Origin: Mermis nigrescens
Lineage: Eukaryota; Nematoda; Enoplea; Mermithida; Mermithidae
NCBI GenBank assembly: GCA_036768485.1
Contig: JAVLUZ010000346.1
Span: 1,844,525-1,908,524, forward strand
Length of the DNA stretch: 64,000 bases
Direction of reading: 5' to 3'
Made by a program: the position numbers and the translations under genes
Notes under the pieces: generated by a model
What the model was told of the DNA's origin: nothing
The model's input: the letters and a program-made list of their open reading frames with translations, nothing else
The model's database searches: none
Shown: one piece after another, positions 33,403-45,594 of the stretch
Layout: every line of letters begins with the position of its first letter
Numbering within the stretch: the stretch's first letter is position 1

Positions 33403-34209
33403 GTGAACAGTCGCTTCTATAATTGATTCCTCTTTATCTGGATATTTAATATGGTTGCTCTCGTTTATAATACGATCAGAATAGATACATAAATTTTTCT
33501 AATTGCGCGTTTGCCCCATGAGTGCGGCTCGTCTTGTTGAGCTCTTGACAAAAATGATTTTTTTAATGATTTTCCGATCATGCAATGCGTAACACCTCCA
33601 GCGAAGTGATTTAGAAAATTAATGCAGTAGGTAGTGTGTATAATCGACAAGTTGACTGCAAGATTCGCAAATGAGTACCTACTTACACAAAAAGTGGTTT
33701 TTTCATGCGCAAGCTATCATAAATTTTTTGATTTCGATGTCATTTTCGTTTTCCGTAGAGGCAAGCAAGCCGCATTTATTGAACCGAATTATAAAAAATT
33801 TATTTGGTAATATTCGACAGTCCCATTGACACAATGCATCAATGCATACTTTGCTCGTGCGCTGCGCACGCGCGTTCATAAATACTACACGTTTGTATTT
33901 ACGTCGTATATTTACAAACTAATTCGTACGTGACTATACATATGCAGCATGCGTTGGACATCCAATTCATACACAAAATATACGGAATGCGTAACTTAAT
34001 CCTGGGAAAGATACAGTTATCCCCGGAACAGCTATTCCTCGCGTATTTCGCGTTCTGTCGTACTAGATTTTCCTATTCCAAGGATAACTTATTCCATCCC
34101 TTAACCCAGGAATAGCTATCACGAGAATAAGTTTTATTACGAGAATAGCTATTCCCGGAATAGGGCTTATCCCTGGAAAAACTTATTCACGCGTTCTGTC
34201 ATACGGCCC

Positions 34210-34552
34210 CTGAGAAATGAAGTTAAACTTAAAGCTACTACCAATTGTAACGTGGTACTTTCATTCAACCTCATGCTGTGGTATAAACCATTTTTGAATG
34301 CACGCCTGTCTATTACACAATATGAAGCAACGATGTGGATGAATAAAATTGTAAAGCACGTGAGATTGTAATAGTTTAAACATTATCACGTAAATAAGAG
34401 AAACTATATAGACGAACGGTCGAGCCGTTTGTATCGGTGTAAAGTGCACACTAAATTCAATATCTTACATAGAATTATCAGCAAATAAAAAATTGGACCT
34501 ATGCCAAAAAAGCCAAAAGAGCTCGTCAATACAAATCGAGCCGCCAACTTAC
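34210..34552. other. Intron, no feature seen
   Basis: Unique-looking AT-rich sequence up to the donor of SEA exon 8. Nothing supported. Confidence 0.5.
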
Positions 34553-34674
34553 GTAAAAATTTGCCACTCTTAACACGCTGACGTTGGCCATTTCGGCTAA
34601 CTTCGTCCTGAGTTTGAATTCTAATTCGGCGTAATTTACACTAGCCGCATCTTTTGCTAAATCGGAAAAAATGA
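34553..34674 (-). CDS. Exon 8 seen: first half of the SEA-like domain
   Basis: Acceptor GAATTTTTAG and strong donor TAC|GTAAGT. Two bases complete an Ile codon. The peptide reads IFSDLAKDAASVNYAELEFK, LRTKLAEMANVSVLRVANFY. The order (hydrophobic strand, helix with AELEFKLRTKLAEM, strand VSVLRVANFY) is the first half of a SEA fold. No GSVVV-type self-cleavage site is present. Confidence 0.85.
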
Positions 34675-35258
34675 CTAAAAATTCAAACATAAAATTATCC
34701 TCCCAAATGACGGTACTTCCCGTTTTCGTTGACGATAATACATTTTCATCGAGCTAAATGAATTTTGGTCCTAATAAGAACGAATCGAGCCTCTCGATCG
34801 TAGACTACAAAGTCGGGAAAATTAGTCATTTCGCGTGAAAATTCAATTTTAATGGCAAATTTCAAGATAAAATGTCTCAAAAATACGAAATTTGAACAAA
34901 ACTCATTTCTGTTCAGAAGCGAGATTGTATTTCAAAGCGAGAGAAATCGAAAACTGAAGTTTACATTCAAGAAATTATTAAAAAATAAACTTTTTTCGAA
35001 ATCGGAAACTCTATACGAATGAAAAACTTTTACTTTCAAACTCTTATGTGCTCATTCATCAATTATTCTGAGCACGACAAACTTGTTTTCTAACTCAAAT
35101 GTTAGTTTAGATTCATTCTTACTCATTTTTCATTAATTTTGTATTTATTTTTCTTTTCTAATGTGTTCGTTGAGATTTTAAAGTCGTGTTTTACACATTA
35201 TATAAGGAATTTATTTTTGTTTTTCATTACTTACTTTCATTACTCCGATACTTGTGCT
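34675..35258. other. Intron, no feature seen
   Basis: AT-rich intron sequence upstream of the SEA exon acceptor. No repeat or gene was recognised. Confidence 0.5.
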
Positions 35259-35266
35259 CTTGTGCT

Positions 35267-35870
35267 CATACATGTAACAGCCATACATGATCTTGGGGGC
35301 TTTGGGGAGGTGGGGGTTTCACCCCGTTTTCACCTCCCGCAAAAAATTTTCATCCCCCAGAATTGGCGATTTTTCAAAAGTTTCCTAAACTTACCTGAAA
35401 ATTGGTCGAAAAAGTGTCTTTTTAATGGTTTTTGGCTATCTATTTGCTCAAAATCGCCAAATTTTCGGCGCTTCGCGCCATATATTCATGTTTTAAGCGA
35501 TACATTGGTCAATTTATTCGACTTTTTTCGAAATTTTTTTCATGATTTCATGCTGTAGAAGGATAGAGTATCGTCAGAAACGCCAAAAAACGATGTTTTT
35601 AAACGCGTACCGGCCATTTTTGGGCCCAAAAAAGGCACTTTAGGTTTTCACCCCCAGAATTCCCATACTGTGCATGTATGGTAACAGATCGAAATTGGGG
35701 GAGTGGGTGAATGACATCCATTTTTTGGCCGAAAAACGCCTAAAAACGGCCAAAAAATTAAATTTTTCCCAAAAATCGGGGGAGGGGGTCAAAAATTTTC
35801 TGGCTTTGGGAAAGGATGGGGGGACGCCCGACTTTGGGTGGGGGACCCCAACCCCCGTCTTACATGTATG
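35267..35870. mobile_element. Family E element interrupted by a C element
   Basis: Starts CATACATGTAACAG and ends CTTACATGTATG; flanks CTTGTGCT (35259-35266) and CTTATGCT (35871-35878). Without the insertion it is about 200 bp and has the E interior (GGCCAAAAAATTAAATTTTT, GGTCAAAAATTTTCTGGCTT). Confidence 0.85.
35282..35680 (-). mobile_element. Family C element nested in E
   Basis: Starts CATACATGATCTTGGGGG and ends CATACTGTGCATGTATG; flanks GTAACAGC (35274-35281) and GTAACAGA (35681-35688). Hairpin TTTTCGGCGCTTCGCGCCAT near 35462. Confidence 0.88.
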
Positions 35871-36320
35871 CTTATGCTAACATCTCCTATTGAAACTTTC
35901 GGACAAAAACCGTTGTTTACCGTTCAACTAGCACCATTTTGAAATAAGCTTATCAATAAATTCGACCGAAATTCGAAAAATTGCTATCGTTTAAGCTCAC
36001 ATTTTGACACCAAAAAATCAATCATTTAGGCTTCGTTTCACGACTTTGATTAGCCTTTTCAATAAACGTTTGAAACGTGCGATAGAAAACGATTAAACGA
36101 GTCAGATTTTTATAGGAAAAAGTTCATAAATGTTCGATTCTGGAAAAACAGATAAAGAAACTATAAATTTATGACTACGTACAGATTCGAAGTTTAAAGT
36201 CATTCGTAAATTTAGAGGATAAATGGTCCATAAATCCCGAAAGTTTTTAATCCAAGTTGAGGGGAGGGTCGCGAAATCCTCATTGTGGAACCAGAATATT
36301 TATGGTTTGGGATTTTTTAG

Positions 36321-36478
36321 CAGCCACGTGTCTGTGGGGAATGGGGGGTTCGGACAACCAAAAATCAGAAAAATCGGACTTTTTAAATGTTATTTTGTCC
36401 TATTTTTGGCTTTTTCGGGCTTAGTCCCCCAAAAATTGGTGTTGGTCCCCCCAAATAGAACGGCCAGCTACGTGCCTG
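36321..36478 (+). mobile_element. Family L (hAT-like) element, perfect duplication
   Basis: Starts CAGCCACGTGTCTG and ends CAGCTACGTGCCTG; TTTTTTAG on both sides (36313-36320 and 36479-36486). Length 158 bp. Confidence 0.8.
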
Positions 36479-37168
36479 TTTTTTAGCAGGTTCAATACAA
36501 AAAAATGATCGAAATAGCCTATACGAAATGCGTTAATGAGGATAAGACAACGTTTTTAGCCCTTTTTTAGCCGATTTTGACTTAATTCGGCACTTTCGAT
36601 GGCGAAAAATATAAGAATTCGTCGAAAACGTTGACTTTTTAGATCATTCCAGCTTCACTAAGCATTTATTAGGTAAACGGAACGGGAAAAAATGTAAAAA
36701 TGCTACTTTCGTTCCCTGGATGATGCAGATGTTTGATAGCTGAAAATCGTCTGGCAGTGACTCGGGTTTCGGACCCTGAGGGTCATGCATGCGCACTGTG
36801 GGGGGAGGGGAGGCTAGGGGGTATCACCCTACCAGGAATTTTGGAAGGCATACCCCTTCAGGCCATTTTGAACCAAAACCGATTGCCTGAACTATGAAAA
36901 AGCGTCAAATGACGTCTAACAGTGTGATTTAGAGTAAATGTATACTTATTATTCGAGCAGTAGACTGATCAATTCATCCATCCAGATATTTTCCTTTCAT
37001 TATTTTGTATAAATTTGATGTTACAGGTCATTTCATCGTCTTTATTGTTATTGTTTTCATCAAATTTAACATGAATATTTATGAAAAATCAAACACGACT
37101 AATTAAGTGCGAAAATTTGACATTAATTAGGTGTAAAAATTACCCAATTATCCCGCCCCCACGAAACC

Positions 37169-37346
37169 CAAGCACGTAGCTCTGGGGGGAATGGGAGTCC
37201 GGACTTCGGACCCCCCAAAATTCAGAATAAAACCGGAAAAATAGGACTTTTTAAACGTTAATTTGTGCTATTTTTGGCCTTTTTTGGGCTTAGTAACCCA
37301 AAATTGGTGTTGGTCCACCCAAAATAGAGGGCCAGCTACGTGCCTG
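37169..37346 (+). mobile_element. Family L (hAT-like) element, perfect duplication
   Basis: Starts CAAGCACGTAGCTCTGG and ends GCCAGCTACGTGCCTG; ACGAAACC at 37161-37168 and 37347-37354. The ends CA-x-GCACGTAGC and the 8-bp duplication fit hAT. Confidence 0.85.
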
Positions 37347-37669
37347 ACGAAACCTGGTTTACCCCTCCCAGAGCGCTGGATCGCGCGCATGTATGCTGAG
37401 GGTATTATTCAAATATTAAATTATACTAATCATAATAATTAAAGTAATTACGATACATGAGTAGCTGCCACATTCTAGGGAAGGGAGAGTCTAGATGAGG
37501 CGAGTCTAAAAATCGAAAATACACGTCAGAATTCAGTTCATCCTGAGGAGATCTTTCGGCTTGGGGAGGGGGTCTGCTCGATTCTGAGGTATCTAAAAAC
37601 CCAAACCCCCGCGCCCATGTGTGGGTATTATCCACTCACCCCTATGGGAATGTGTAATTCGGCCCAAAC

Positions 37670-37877
37670 CCTACATGTAAAAGGGAGGATGGGGGAGATC
37701 CCCGCTCAAAGTCGGGCGCCCTCCCCATCCCCCCAAAAAAGCCAAAAAATTTCTGACCCACCCCGATTTTTGGAAAAAAATCGAATTTTCGGCCGTTTTT
37801 GGCTAAAATTTGAAGGTCATTAACCCCTCCCTCAAAATGGTCGAGACCCCCCCAAATTTCGAGCCGTTACATGTATG
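37670..37877 (-). mobile_element. Family E element, 7/8 duplication
   Basis: Starts CCTACATGTAA and ends CCGTTACATGTATG; flanks GCCCAAAC and GCCCAAAG. It ends 46 bases from the donor of exon 7 of the minus gene. Confidence 0.85.
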
Positions 37878-37923
37878 GCCCAAAGTGTGTACACAATTGA
37901 TTAAATAAATAAGTCATTCGCAC

Positions 37924-38071
37924 TCGCTAGCGTAATCAGCAAATAGGAATAATTTTGAACCAATGGCATACAGTCTTTGACGTTAATTTGGCGCCAAAAT
38001 CCATTTTTTGGCGCCAATTCCATGTCGTACAATGTTTCTTGCGATAATAAAACGGGCGTGGAATTCACCTG
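37924..38071 (-). CDS. Exon 7 seen of the LolA/SEA membrane-protein gene
   Basis: Acceptor TTTGCCAATCAG; the donor GCGA|GTGCGA is weak but is the only one that gives phase 1 for the next exon. The peptide reads QVNSTPVLLSQETLYDMELA, PKNGFWRQINVKDCMPLVQN and YSYLLITLA. NGFW..I..KDC.P marks the end of the LolA-like unit; YSYLLITLA begins the SEA-like domain. A family C element ends 24 bases upstream of the splice acceptor. Confidence 0.8.
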
Positions 38072-38095
38072 CTGATTGGCAAAGAACGATACAAC

Positions 38096-38519
38096 CATAA
38101 ATGATCTTAGAGGGGTCGGCAGGTTTTCACCCCTAGCAAAATTTTCACCCCCCCCGCAAAGTTTTTTACTCCCCAGAATTGGAGTTTTTTTAAAGTTAAA
38201 TTCTCAAAAGGTTTCTAGAAAATTTATTGAAAAGATGCTTTTTGAGCGTTTTTAGCTATCTATTTGCTTAAAAAGGCCAAATTCTCGGCGTTTCGCGCCA
38301 TTATACTAATGGTTTGACAATATTTTTTGTTCAATTTGTTCCGACTTTTTCGATTTTTCTCGAAATTTTCTAATGTTTTTGTGCTCTAGAAAGATAGAAC
38401 ATCGTCATAAGCGCTTAAAAACGATGTTTTTGACGCGTATACCTACCATTTTTGGGCCCAAAAAGGCACTTTATAATTTCGACATCCCCCCCACAGAATT
38501 ACCGTGCTGCGGATATATG
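38096..38519 (-). mobile_element. Family C element abutting a 3' splice site
   Basis: Starts CATAAATGATCTTAG and ends CTGCGGATATATG; flanks GATACAAC (38088-38095) and AATACAAC (38520-38527). Its left end is 24 bases from the acceptor AG of exon 37924-38071. Hairpin TCTCGGCGTTTCGCGCCA near 38284. Confidence 0.88.
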
Positions 38520-40417
38520 AATACAACAACAATTTAATTAATTAATTAAGCGAACAAGACTAAAAGGAGAATTTGCTTTAATTTTTCGAATTTAATTTCT
38601 CAATTTTAACTCAATGCTCAATTTTGAATTTTGATTTCGAATTTTGGCTACCAAATTCTGAATTTGGTAGCCAAAAACGCAATATTAACCGTAGACAAAA
38701 AAAACGGACAACAAAAACTGTTTTGCGTCGAAATCCAGGAAAAATCTAAAAAACTGGCTGAAGCGAGCAGGTTTCGGAAAAAAATTTTGGACTAGCGAGA
38801 TGCATTAAAAAGGATGGGCCAAAAAATGTAAAAAACAGTAAAAGTAAAAGTAGAGTAAAAAACGGTAAAAAAACAGTAAAAGCAAATATAAAACAACGGA
38901 ATTTTAAATTTTCATCAAGCTTGCCTAATCGGTTTACATTCCGTAGTTTTGTGAGCTTATTCTACATTTTAATAGCCTTTGTATCCAACAAAAAAAAGTT
39001 CAGGTCAGAAGTCTGGTAGCCAAATGCTTTCCCTATTGAGTGATTTAAACCACAGAAAAACAAAATTTTTCAGAATTTAAGGGAATCAGAATTAGATTTA
39101 CATTTAACAGAATTAAAAATTAATAGAATAATAAGATTAAAAATCATAAAATTAAAAATTAATCAAACTAAAATCAAATTATCCGAAAAAAACCTACCTA
39201 ATGTCCTACTTTTTCAAATTCGTCTTATTTGGGAGCTACTTTACACAACAGGCGATTACTCCGATTTTTACACAAAGTTTAAACAAGCTCATCCACATTC
39301 CTCATTTCGATTAACTTCTCGTAACTGATTTTGTTTTGAAATATTTCCTTCTAATAAAAAGTGACCAAAAATACAAAATTAATGCTTGAAAAATATGAAC
39401 AATATGAAGTTACAGGACAATAAAAAATCGATGGATTTGTCGATCATTTATCATTAACGATAAGAGCTTAAATTTATCAAAAAGTAAAATCAGACTGCAA
39501 AAATATTGTAAACAGAAACATTTCATACAGTATGACAAAATACAGCATCCCTTCTCATTTTGACCAGTAATATAAGACGACTTTTTGTAACCTATTAAAA
39601 AAGCCCACGAGTTCAAAGGTCACGCCAAGCAAGCAAACATTAGCACCATACATGTAACAGCTCGAAAATTCGGGTGGGGGTCGCCGGCCGATTTTAGAGT
39701 GAGAGTGGGGTACATGATATCTAATTTTAGAACACCTAAAAACGGCCGAAAATTCTATTTTTTCCAAAAATGGAGGGAGGACAAAAATTTTCCGGCTCAG
39801 GGGGTGAAGGGGATTGATACATGTATGAATAGCACTATTTATTAATAAGAGCTACGGATAACAATGAACCAAACGGATTATTTATACAGAAATATATAGA
39901 ACTAAAAATAGAAAATTTAGGGCGCAATGTAATCAATCACAATTAATACGATGGATGAAAAATTATTAAGAATGTGTATACATGTAATTTAGAAAAATAA
40001 CAATTACGCGCTTTATTCCTTACAAACAAACACAACTTTACTTTACACTGAATTTTTATTTAATCCAGGTTATATGAGCTCAAATTGTTCTGTTTCAAAC
40101 GCAAGTACGCAGTTTACACCATTATAAAACAACCTCTGACACTAGACGCCTCAACTATTACGACCGTTTACGCCGCAAGCAATTAGGCACTTTACAGGAT
40201 TACAACCAGTCGGTTACACAACGCGCTTCAATTACTACGACAGTTTACACCGCACACGACTAAGCACTTTACACCAAAAAGTCTAACCTGCTGATAAGTT
40301 CGTGACAGTATTACGACATCATTTTGCGGATGAGCACCGGTCTTGTTCTAAAAAATTTGGGAAAAGAATAAGTGTAAAGAGGTTTACAACGCCGGGGAAC
40401 AAAATTTGCATACGTAC
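38520..40417. other. Intron, repeat-poor with an E element and TTTACAC strings
   Basis: Contains short AAACAGTAAAAG runs (38830-38885), the E element at 39647-39827, and two diverged copies of a block with TACGAC.GTTTAC.CCGCA near 40155 and 40230. No additional exon was seen. Confidence 0.5.
39647..39827 (+). mobile_element. Family E element, 7/8 duplication
   Basis: Starts CATACATGTAACAGCTCG and ends GATACATGTATG; flanks ATTAGCAC and AATAGCAC. Length 181 bp. Confidence 0.85.
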
Positions 40418-40498
40418 GTATATCCATAGTTCGAACGTAAAATTTTTGTCGGTCGATTCCGCCGAGTGCACATCGGCCGGCAAACCGTCGATCATTCT
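40418..40498 (-). CDS. Exon 6 seen of the LolA/SEA membrane-protein gene (small, 27 codons)
   Basis: Acceptor ATTTTACAG and donor TAC|GTACGT; both phases 0. The peptide is RMIDGLPADVHSAESTDKNF then TFELWIY. Joined to the previous exon it gives Y-V-G-x-R-M-I-D-G-L-P-A-D-V, the best family signature: LolA-like proteins carry Y-x-G-x-x-x-x-x-G-[IL]-P-x-[DH]-x-W at this point, here without the Trp. Confidence 0.8.
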
Positions 40499-40738
40499 CT
40501 GTAAAATCATTCCGATAATACGCATGTAAAATTAGCCTACGAGATTAAAGGGCCCCTGATTTCAGGCCGAATATTCAGTCCCGACTTCGCCCCAAATTAT
40601 AAAATTTTTCTACACTACGAAAAAATCGATAGAAATCTGGTCGGTTTACACTCGTAAAATCCGGTTTACAATACACCTAACCGGAATAACGATGATTCTG
40701 CGGACTAGGGAGATTTATGCAAATTTAAGGATCGTCAC

Positions 40739-40905
40739 CTGACCGACGTACGAAAATGTCAAATTTTCTCCACCAATCAGAATATCACGCGCATTTTTGA
40801 TTCGAATGACCTTGGCGCTATTCGATTCTACGTCAGCGGACGAGATTGGTATGCCGGATACGTTATAACACGAATCGTTGCCGGATAGCGTGACGTACTG
40901 CAGTC
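40739..40905 (-). CDS. Exon 5 seen of the LolA/SEA membrane-protein gene
   Basis: Acceptor CGAATTTTAAAG; donor CAG|GTGACG. The peptide reads GLQYVTLSGNDSCYNVSGIP, ISSADVESNSAKVIRIKNAR and DILIGGENLTFSYVGQ. Three sequons and one Cys. A 191-bp tandem array begins about 20 bases upstream of the acceptor. Confidence 0.85.
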
Positions 40906-40924
40906 CTTTAAAATTCGGGCGACA

Positions 40925-41760
40925 GTGTAAAGTGTAAAGTAATTTAATTACAAGCCTTCCCTCGAAAATATAAATCTTTTGTAATTGTAAAGGAATACAA
41001 GTTCAGTATTCCAAGTATCGAAAGTATTAAACATATAGTGTAAAGCAATTCAATTTACAATGTGCTCTTTAAGTATCGATCTTTTGAAAGTAAAAAGTGT
41101 AAAGAAATATAACTTATAATCTGTGATCTGAGAACCGTGCTTCTGAATTTGTAAAGGGAAAAAAGTAAGGAATTTGTTAGCAATGATTTGTCATTTCAGT
41201 ACCAAGCTCTGAAAGTGTAAAGCGTAAAGTGTGAAGTAATTTAATGTACGACTTGCTATTTAAATATCGAGGCATTCAAAGTAAAAAGTGTAAAGAAATA
41301 TAACTTATGATCTGTGATTTGAGGACCGTGCTTCTGAAAGTGTAAATGGTAAAAAGTAAGGAATTTGTTGGCAATGATTTGTCATTTCAGTACCAAGCTC
41401 TGAAAGTGTAAAGCGGGAAGTGTAAAGTAATCTTATGTATGACTTGCTATTTAAATATCGAGGCATTGAAAGTAAAAAGTGTAAAGAAATATAATCAATT
41501 TACGATCTGATATGTGGGTATCGAGCTTTTGAAAGTAAAAAGAATAAAGGGTAAGGAATTTGTAAGCAACGATTTGCCATTTTAGTATCGAGCTTTGAAA
41601 CTGTAAAAAGTAAAGTGTAAAGGAACATAATTCATGACTTGCTATTTAAGTATTGAGCAATAAAAGTAAATAAGTGTGTAGAAATATGATTTATGATCTG
41701 CTTTTTGAGTATCGTGATTTTGAAAGTTCGAAGTGTAAAGTGTAAGGAAATTGTAATTTT
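40925..41760. repeat. Tandem array, about 191-bp unit rich in GTGTAAAG
   Basis: The anchor ACCAAGCTCTGAAA lies at 41201 and 41392 (191 bp apart), with a weaker copy at about 41584. Within each unit GTAAAAAGTGTAAAGAAAT and TTGCTATTTAAATATCGAG recur, so the unit is itself built from shorter AAAGTGTAAAG repeats. On the transcribed strand it is a run of CTTTACACTTTACAC that leads into the acceptor of exon 5 at 40905. Confidence 0.85.
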
Positions 41761-41989
41761 TAGTGATTCATCAATAGAAATTAATTTTGGATTAACAACT
41801 ATGTATTCCTAATAATTTAAATTTTCCAACAATATAAATTAGCTCTAATAATTCCGAAAAATTTTTTTAAAGAAAGTTCGCCAAAGTTTATGAAAAAATT
41901 GAAGTTTCAAGTTTAAAAATTATACCCACTGAATTTTAAATTCGTAACACGCTAAACAACACGATGTAAATTAGCGTAAGAAATCATAC

Positions 41990-42119
41990 CCGTATTAAAA
42001 TCATGAACCACCGTATAAACTTCGTCTGGCAAATTGGCCATCGGGGGTTTCTGGGTCAAAGGTTGATTGGTCAAAATTTTACTATAGCCGTAGGATACCA
42101 AGTTTTCGTCCATCATAAT
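41990..42119 (-). CDS. Exon 4 seen of the LolA/SEA membrane-protein gene
   Basis: Acceptor GTTTCTTAG and donor ACGG|GTATGA; phase 0 to 1. The peptide is IMMDENLVSYGYSKILTNQP, LTQKPPMANLPDEVYTVV, HDFNT. The DEVYTVVHDFNT strand corresponds to the central strand found before the first conserved Cys of LolA-like domains. Confidence 0.85.
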
Positions 42120-42601
42120 CTAAGAAACTTGTTTTCAGAGAAAAACAAATGGGGTACGTAAAATAAACCGAAAACCCATTGCACAGCATGGGAATTCTGG
42201 GGAGGGTGAAATTTTAAAGCGCCTTTCTTGTGTCCAAAAATGGTGGGTATGCGAAACACTTTAGGGGAAGAAGCAGATAAAATTCGTTCTTTCCATTCGA
42301 TTCGAAAGATCAGGTGTGAAAATCGTGAAATGATAAACGATTAATTTAAACTTTACTTAATTAAATTAATTAATTAATTAATAAATTCACCAATTTATCA
42401 AGCGGGCAACAAACAGAATATCAAGCAGGCATGATTGAGTAACAAACGAAAAACCATTAAAACGATCATCCAACAAAGTGCAACAATCAAGCATTAAAAG
42501 AAGTAAACAGCAAACAGCCGAAAGACCAAATAATAATTAATAATATATAATAAAATATTAATATTAATAATACATAATAAAAATATTATTACGAATGATA
42601 A

Positions 42602-42638
<37 letters not shown>

Positions 42639-43506
42639 ATTAATAATAATGATGATAAAATTGATAATAATAATAATAATTATTATTATAATAATAATAT
42701 ATGACAATTAAAAAAATAATTACAAAAATAACAATAATAATAATGATAATATATGACAATAAATAAAAAGTACAACAACAATATTTATAATTATAATAAT
42801 AATATAAACAACAATGAACACAATCACGAGGCAATAAATATTAAACCAAACACACCACCGACAACCATTCGTTCAAACGATCGGGTAACAAATAAGCGGT
42901 TTAACCGATCGATAAATGTCAAAAAATGACCTCACTGGTCGCAGAAACCAAAAACAACCCAAGCATGATTAAAATAGACATGCAAAGCATGGGAATTTTT
43001 TGAGGGGAGGGGGGAGTTTGGAATTTTTAAGTCTTTTTGGGCTCAAAAATGGTGGGAACACGTTAGAAACATCGTATTTCGTCGTTTCTGACGATGCTTC
43101 CAGAGCATAAAACCATAAATAAATTGTATAAAAAACCCCCGAAATTTCAAATAAATTGAAGAAAATATGGTCGAAAAATGAGTATATGGAAAATTCGACT
43201 CTGTTAAGCAGGCAGATGGCTGAAGACGTTCAAAACAGCACATTGTCTACGAAAACTCTGGAAATTTTCGTAAAGTCGGGTGTTCTGAAGGGGGGTGGGT
43301 GAAAAACTTCTGAGGGGGGTTGAAAACTTATCTAGGAGAGGGTGGGCTTGACAATTCGTCACAATTCCCCAAAGCCCTAAGCTGACGTATATATCGTATA
43401 TATGGATAAAACTAAATAATTTTGTCCCGGAGGTAACTGCTTTCAATCGTTTTAAAAATGGTTTCTCCTCAGAATCGCATTCAAAACGTACTCTACGCAT
43501 CGCCAC
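42120..43506. other. Intron with C-element fragments and an ATT/AAT microsatellite
   Basis: A truncated family C end (GCACAGCATGGGAATTCTGG, about 42182), a run of ATT/AAT trinucleotides from about 42600 to 42830, and another C-like stretch from about 42979 to 43335 (CAAAGCATGGGAATTTTTTG). Very long Tyr/Ile-coding frames here are products of the microsatellite. Confidence 0.6.
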
Positions 43507-43754
43507 CATAGGTGGACGGCAACAAAGTTCTAGAGGGGAGGGGGTGCAAGATTGTTTCAAAGGTAAAAAAATGGCCTTTAAAATGGTGGTATGGCGAAAA
43601 ACTCCATTTTTCAACGTTTCTCATCGAGTACTATCTATTGGCATCAAAAAATTGCGAAAAAATTTCAAAAATGGGGGAGGGGGTATTTTGGTTTCTGGGG
43701 GAAGGGGAATATTTTGGTTTCTGGGGGTGCATACCCCAAAGCCCCCACGGTATG
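43507..43754. mobile_element. Family B element, inverted
   Basis: Starts CATAGGTGGACGGC and ends CCCCCACGGTATG; flanks ATCGCCAC and CCTGCCAC, 5-6/8. Confidence 0.75.
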
Positions 43755-43817
43755 CCTGCCACCGAATTCTTAAGGGGTCAATCTACCAGTGAGCTATTTC
43801 AGTGAATGAATGTCTAC

Positions 43818-43820
<3 letters not shown>

Positions 43821-43866
<46 letters not shown>
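43821..43866. repeat. (TA)n microsatellite, 46 bp
   Basis: Uninterrupted TA dinucleotides immediately left of a family P element. Confidence 0.98.
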
Positions 43867-43868
<2 letters not shown>

Positions 43869-43870
43869 AA

Positions 43871-45285
<1,415 letters not shown>

Positions 45286-45315
45286 GTGTGAGGCTTGAAA
45301 TTTTAGGAGGGGAGA

Positions 45316-45582
45316 TAGGTGATAGGTGATGTAGCGGTGATACCTCCTGTGAGACCCAAGCACGCAGGCTACGAGCCTATTGTGCTCCGCGGAATAGATT
45401 ATCATCTCACCGAGTTATACCAACAGTACCTCTTTAAGAGCCCTGCTGGATACCAGCGGTATCACGTAAGTGTCCCGCTGGAAAAATTAGCCGACTGCAC
45501 GAAAAAGAACCCACAGTGCGTGGTTTCGAACCTCGTGCCGCAACTTGTAGTTAGATCGTTAACCACTAAGCCACGGAGGCCC
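45316..45582 (-). mobile_element. tRNA-headed SINE with 12-bp target-site duplication
   Basis: On the minus strand the head starts GGCCTCCGTGGCTTAGTGG; TGGCTTAGTGG is an A box and GGTTCGAAACC a B box. The tail ends in a short ATCACCTATCACCTAT repeat. TAGGAGGGGAGA is perfectly repeated at 45304-45315 and 45583-45594. The long duplication, internal pol III promoter and simple-repeat tail define a SINE moved by LINE machinery. Confidence 0.85.
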
Positions 45583-45594
45583 TAGGAGGGGAGA

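Larger units (their letters stand above)
32110..34209. mobile_element. Harbinger-like inverted-repeat element carrying two younger insertions
   Basis: Ends GGCCCGTATGACAGAACGCG and CGCGTTCTGTCATACGGCCC. CTG lies on both sides (32107-32109 and 34210-34212), a possible three-base duplication. Near both ends the motif GGAATA/TATTCC with GATAA or GTTAT strings is repeated many times. A D element (32139-32553) and a C element (33002-33402) sit inside. No transposase frame is left. Confidence 0.65.

Noticed and set aside
40302..40529. Plus-strand 75-codon frame
   Set aside because: Shadow of the minus-strand exon 40418-40498, which has matching splice sites and phase.
43204..43614. 136-codon minus-strand frame
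   Set aside because: It runs across the boundary between a C-like fragment and a B element, so it is a composite of repeats.
45319..45585. 88-codon plus-strand frame
   Set aside because: It lies exactly inside the tRNA-headed SINE, whose boundaries are set by a 12-bp duplication.
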